Below, in pieces: positions 30,860 to 31,181 of a stretch of 31,181 nucleotides of DNA. Every line of letters begins with the position of its first letter. Within the stretch, counting starts at the first letter, position 1. The stretch spans positions 1-31,181 of the IMG/VR virus record IMGVR_UViG_3300025117_000185. One strand, given 5' to 3'. The DNA comes from a virus. Under the pieces are notes generated by a model. The model made no database searches and was not told where the DNA came from. It saw only the letters and a program-made list of their open reading frames with translations. Position numbers and translations under genes: made by a program.

Positions 30860-30922
30860 ACGCGACGTAAAATTGTATAAAAATAAGTTTCACAGATGGC
30901 AATGAAATAAGGAGAAAATATT

Positions 30923-31181
30923 ATGACTTTAAGTACGTTGCAGAAAACTCAACTCAATAATATGAATGCCGCCGCGCAGCGAGCGGCTATGGGAACGCTG
31001 CTTGGCAATCTCGAAGCTGGAACTATTTCTGGCGTGACAGCGGGAGTTGTTACCGCAAACAAAACCATTGTTGCTGGGGCCAACAAGAACCTTGACACAC
31101 TAGTCATTGCCGATGGCGGTTTCAAACTTGGTGCTGGCGCTGGTACGGCTGTTACCGCTACCGCCGCCGAACTGAATGTTT
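30923..31181 (+). CDS. Virion structural protein, 3' end beyond the window
   Basis: The frame begins at 30923 after AAGGAGAA and is open to the last base, giving 86 residues. After a helical start rich in Ala and Asn it reads TANKTIVAGANKNLDTLVIA, DGGFKLGAGAGTAVTATAAELN, a motif repeated in phage head-associated structural proteins (for example capsid or head-fibre proteins). It has its own promoter. It is probably a capsid or head-decoration protein; the rest is needed to decide. The longer string is quoted in parts: DGGFKLGAGAG and TAVTATAAELN. Confidence 0.75.
   Translation, partial: MTLSTLQKTQLNNMNAAAQRAAMGTLLGNLEAGTISGVTAGVVTANKTIVAGANKNLDTLVIADGGFKLGAGAGTAVTATAAELNV

Overview
The window looks like part of the genome of a tailed double-stranded DNA phage (Caudoviricetes), or a prophage or metagenomic contig of one. 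It carries an adjacent terminase pair, a portal protein, several tail-fibre or adhesin proteins, two GH25 muramidases with holin-like membrane proteins, a PhoH-like ATPase, a tRNA, and long runs of tiny overlapping genes. Most of it is AT-rich, with AAGGAG-type ribosome binding sites and sigma-70/sigma-A-like promoters (TTGACA, 17-bp spacer). The GH25 lysins fit a host with an exposed peptidoglycan wall (Firmicutes- or Chloroflexota-like), but the host cannot be named from this sequence.

Layout. 1-495: a 47-bp tandem repeat at the window edge, then a gene-poor stretch. 496-1221: three small genes of unknown function closed by a strong terminator. 1292-2685: about 1.4 kb without genes, very AT-rich, with iteron-like repeats, a large palindrome and a 175-nt stretch almost free of G; it is a good candidate for a replication origin or control region. 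2686-4962 (minus strand): an SF2 helicase and a Cys-rich protein, transcribed from a promoter at 5190-5218 through a structured leader that can hide the ribosome binding site. 5313-10335 (plus strand): a nucleotidyltransferase followed by a dense cassette of small accessory genes, many with CxxC zinc-ribbon pairs. 10332-13240: a YonO-like single-subunit RNA polymerase gene split by a 233-nt group I intron exactly before its catalytic DFDGD motif. 14138-19286: virion and adhesin genes and a GH25 muramidase. 19376-21481: a DEDD exonuclease, a PhoH-like ATPase and tRNA-Thr. 21498-25954: terminase small and large subunits and portal. 25958-28903: a tail-fibre module, largely GC-rich and apparently acquired. 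28954-30818: the lysis cassette. From 30923: the start of another structural protein, cut by the window end.

How it fits together. The minus-strand helicase next to the AT-rich repeats suggests a replication module. The phage-encoded RNA polymerase would transcribe some viral genes, as YonO does in SPbeta. Its intron makes production of the active enzyme depend on RNA splicing, because the unspliced reading frame stops at the first intron codon and lacks the catalytic aspartates.

Four genes (starts near 6653, 17269, 28954 and 30072) are each broken by one apparent extra base in or next to a short homopolymer. All four are restored by removing one base, so either sequencing errors or real frameshifts need to be considered.
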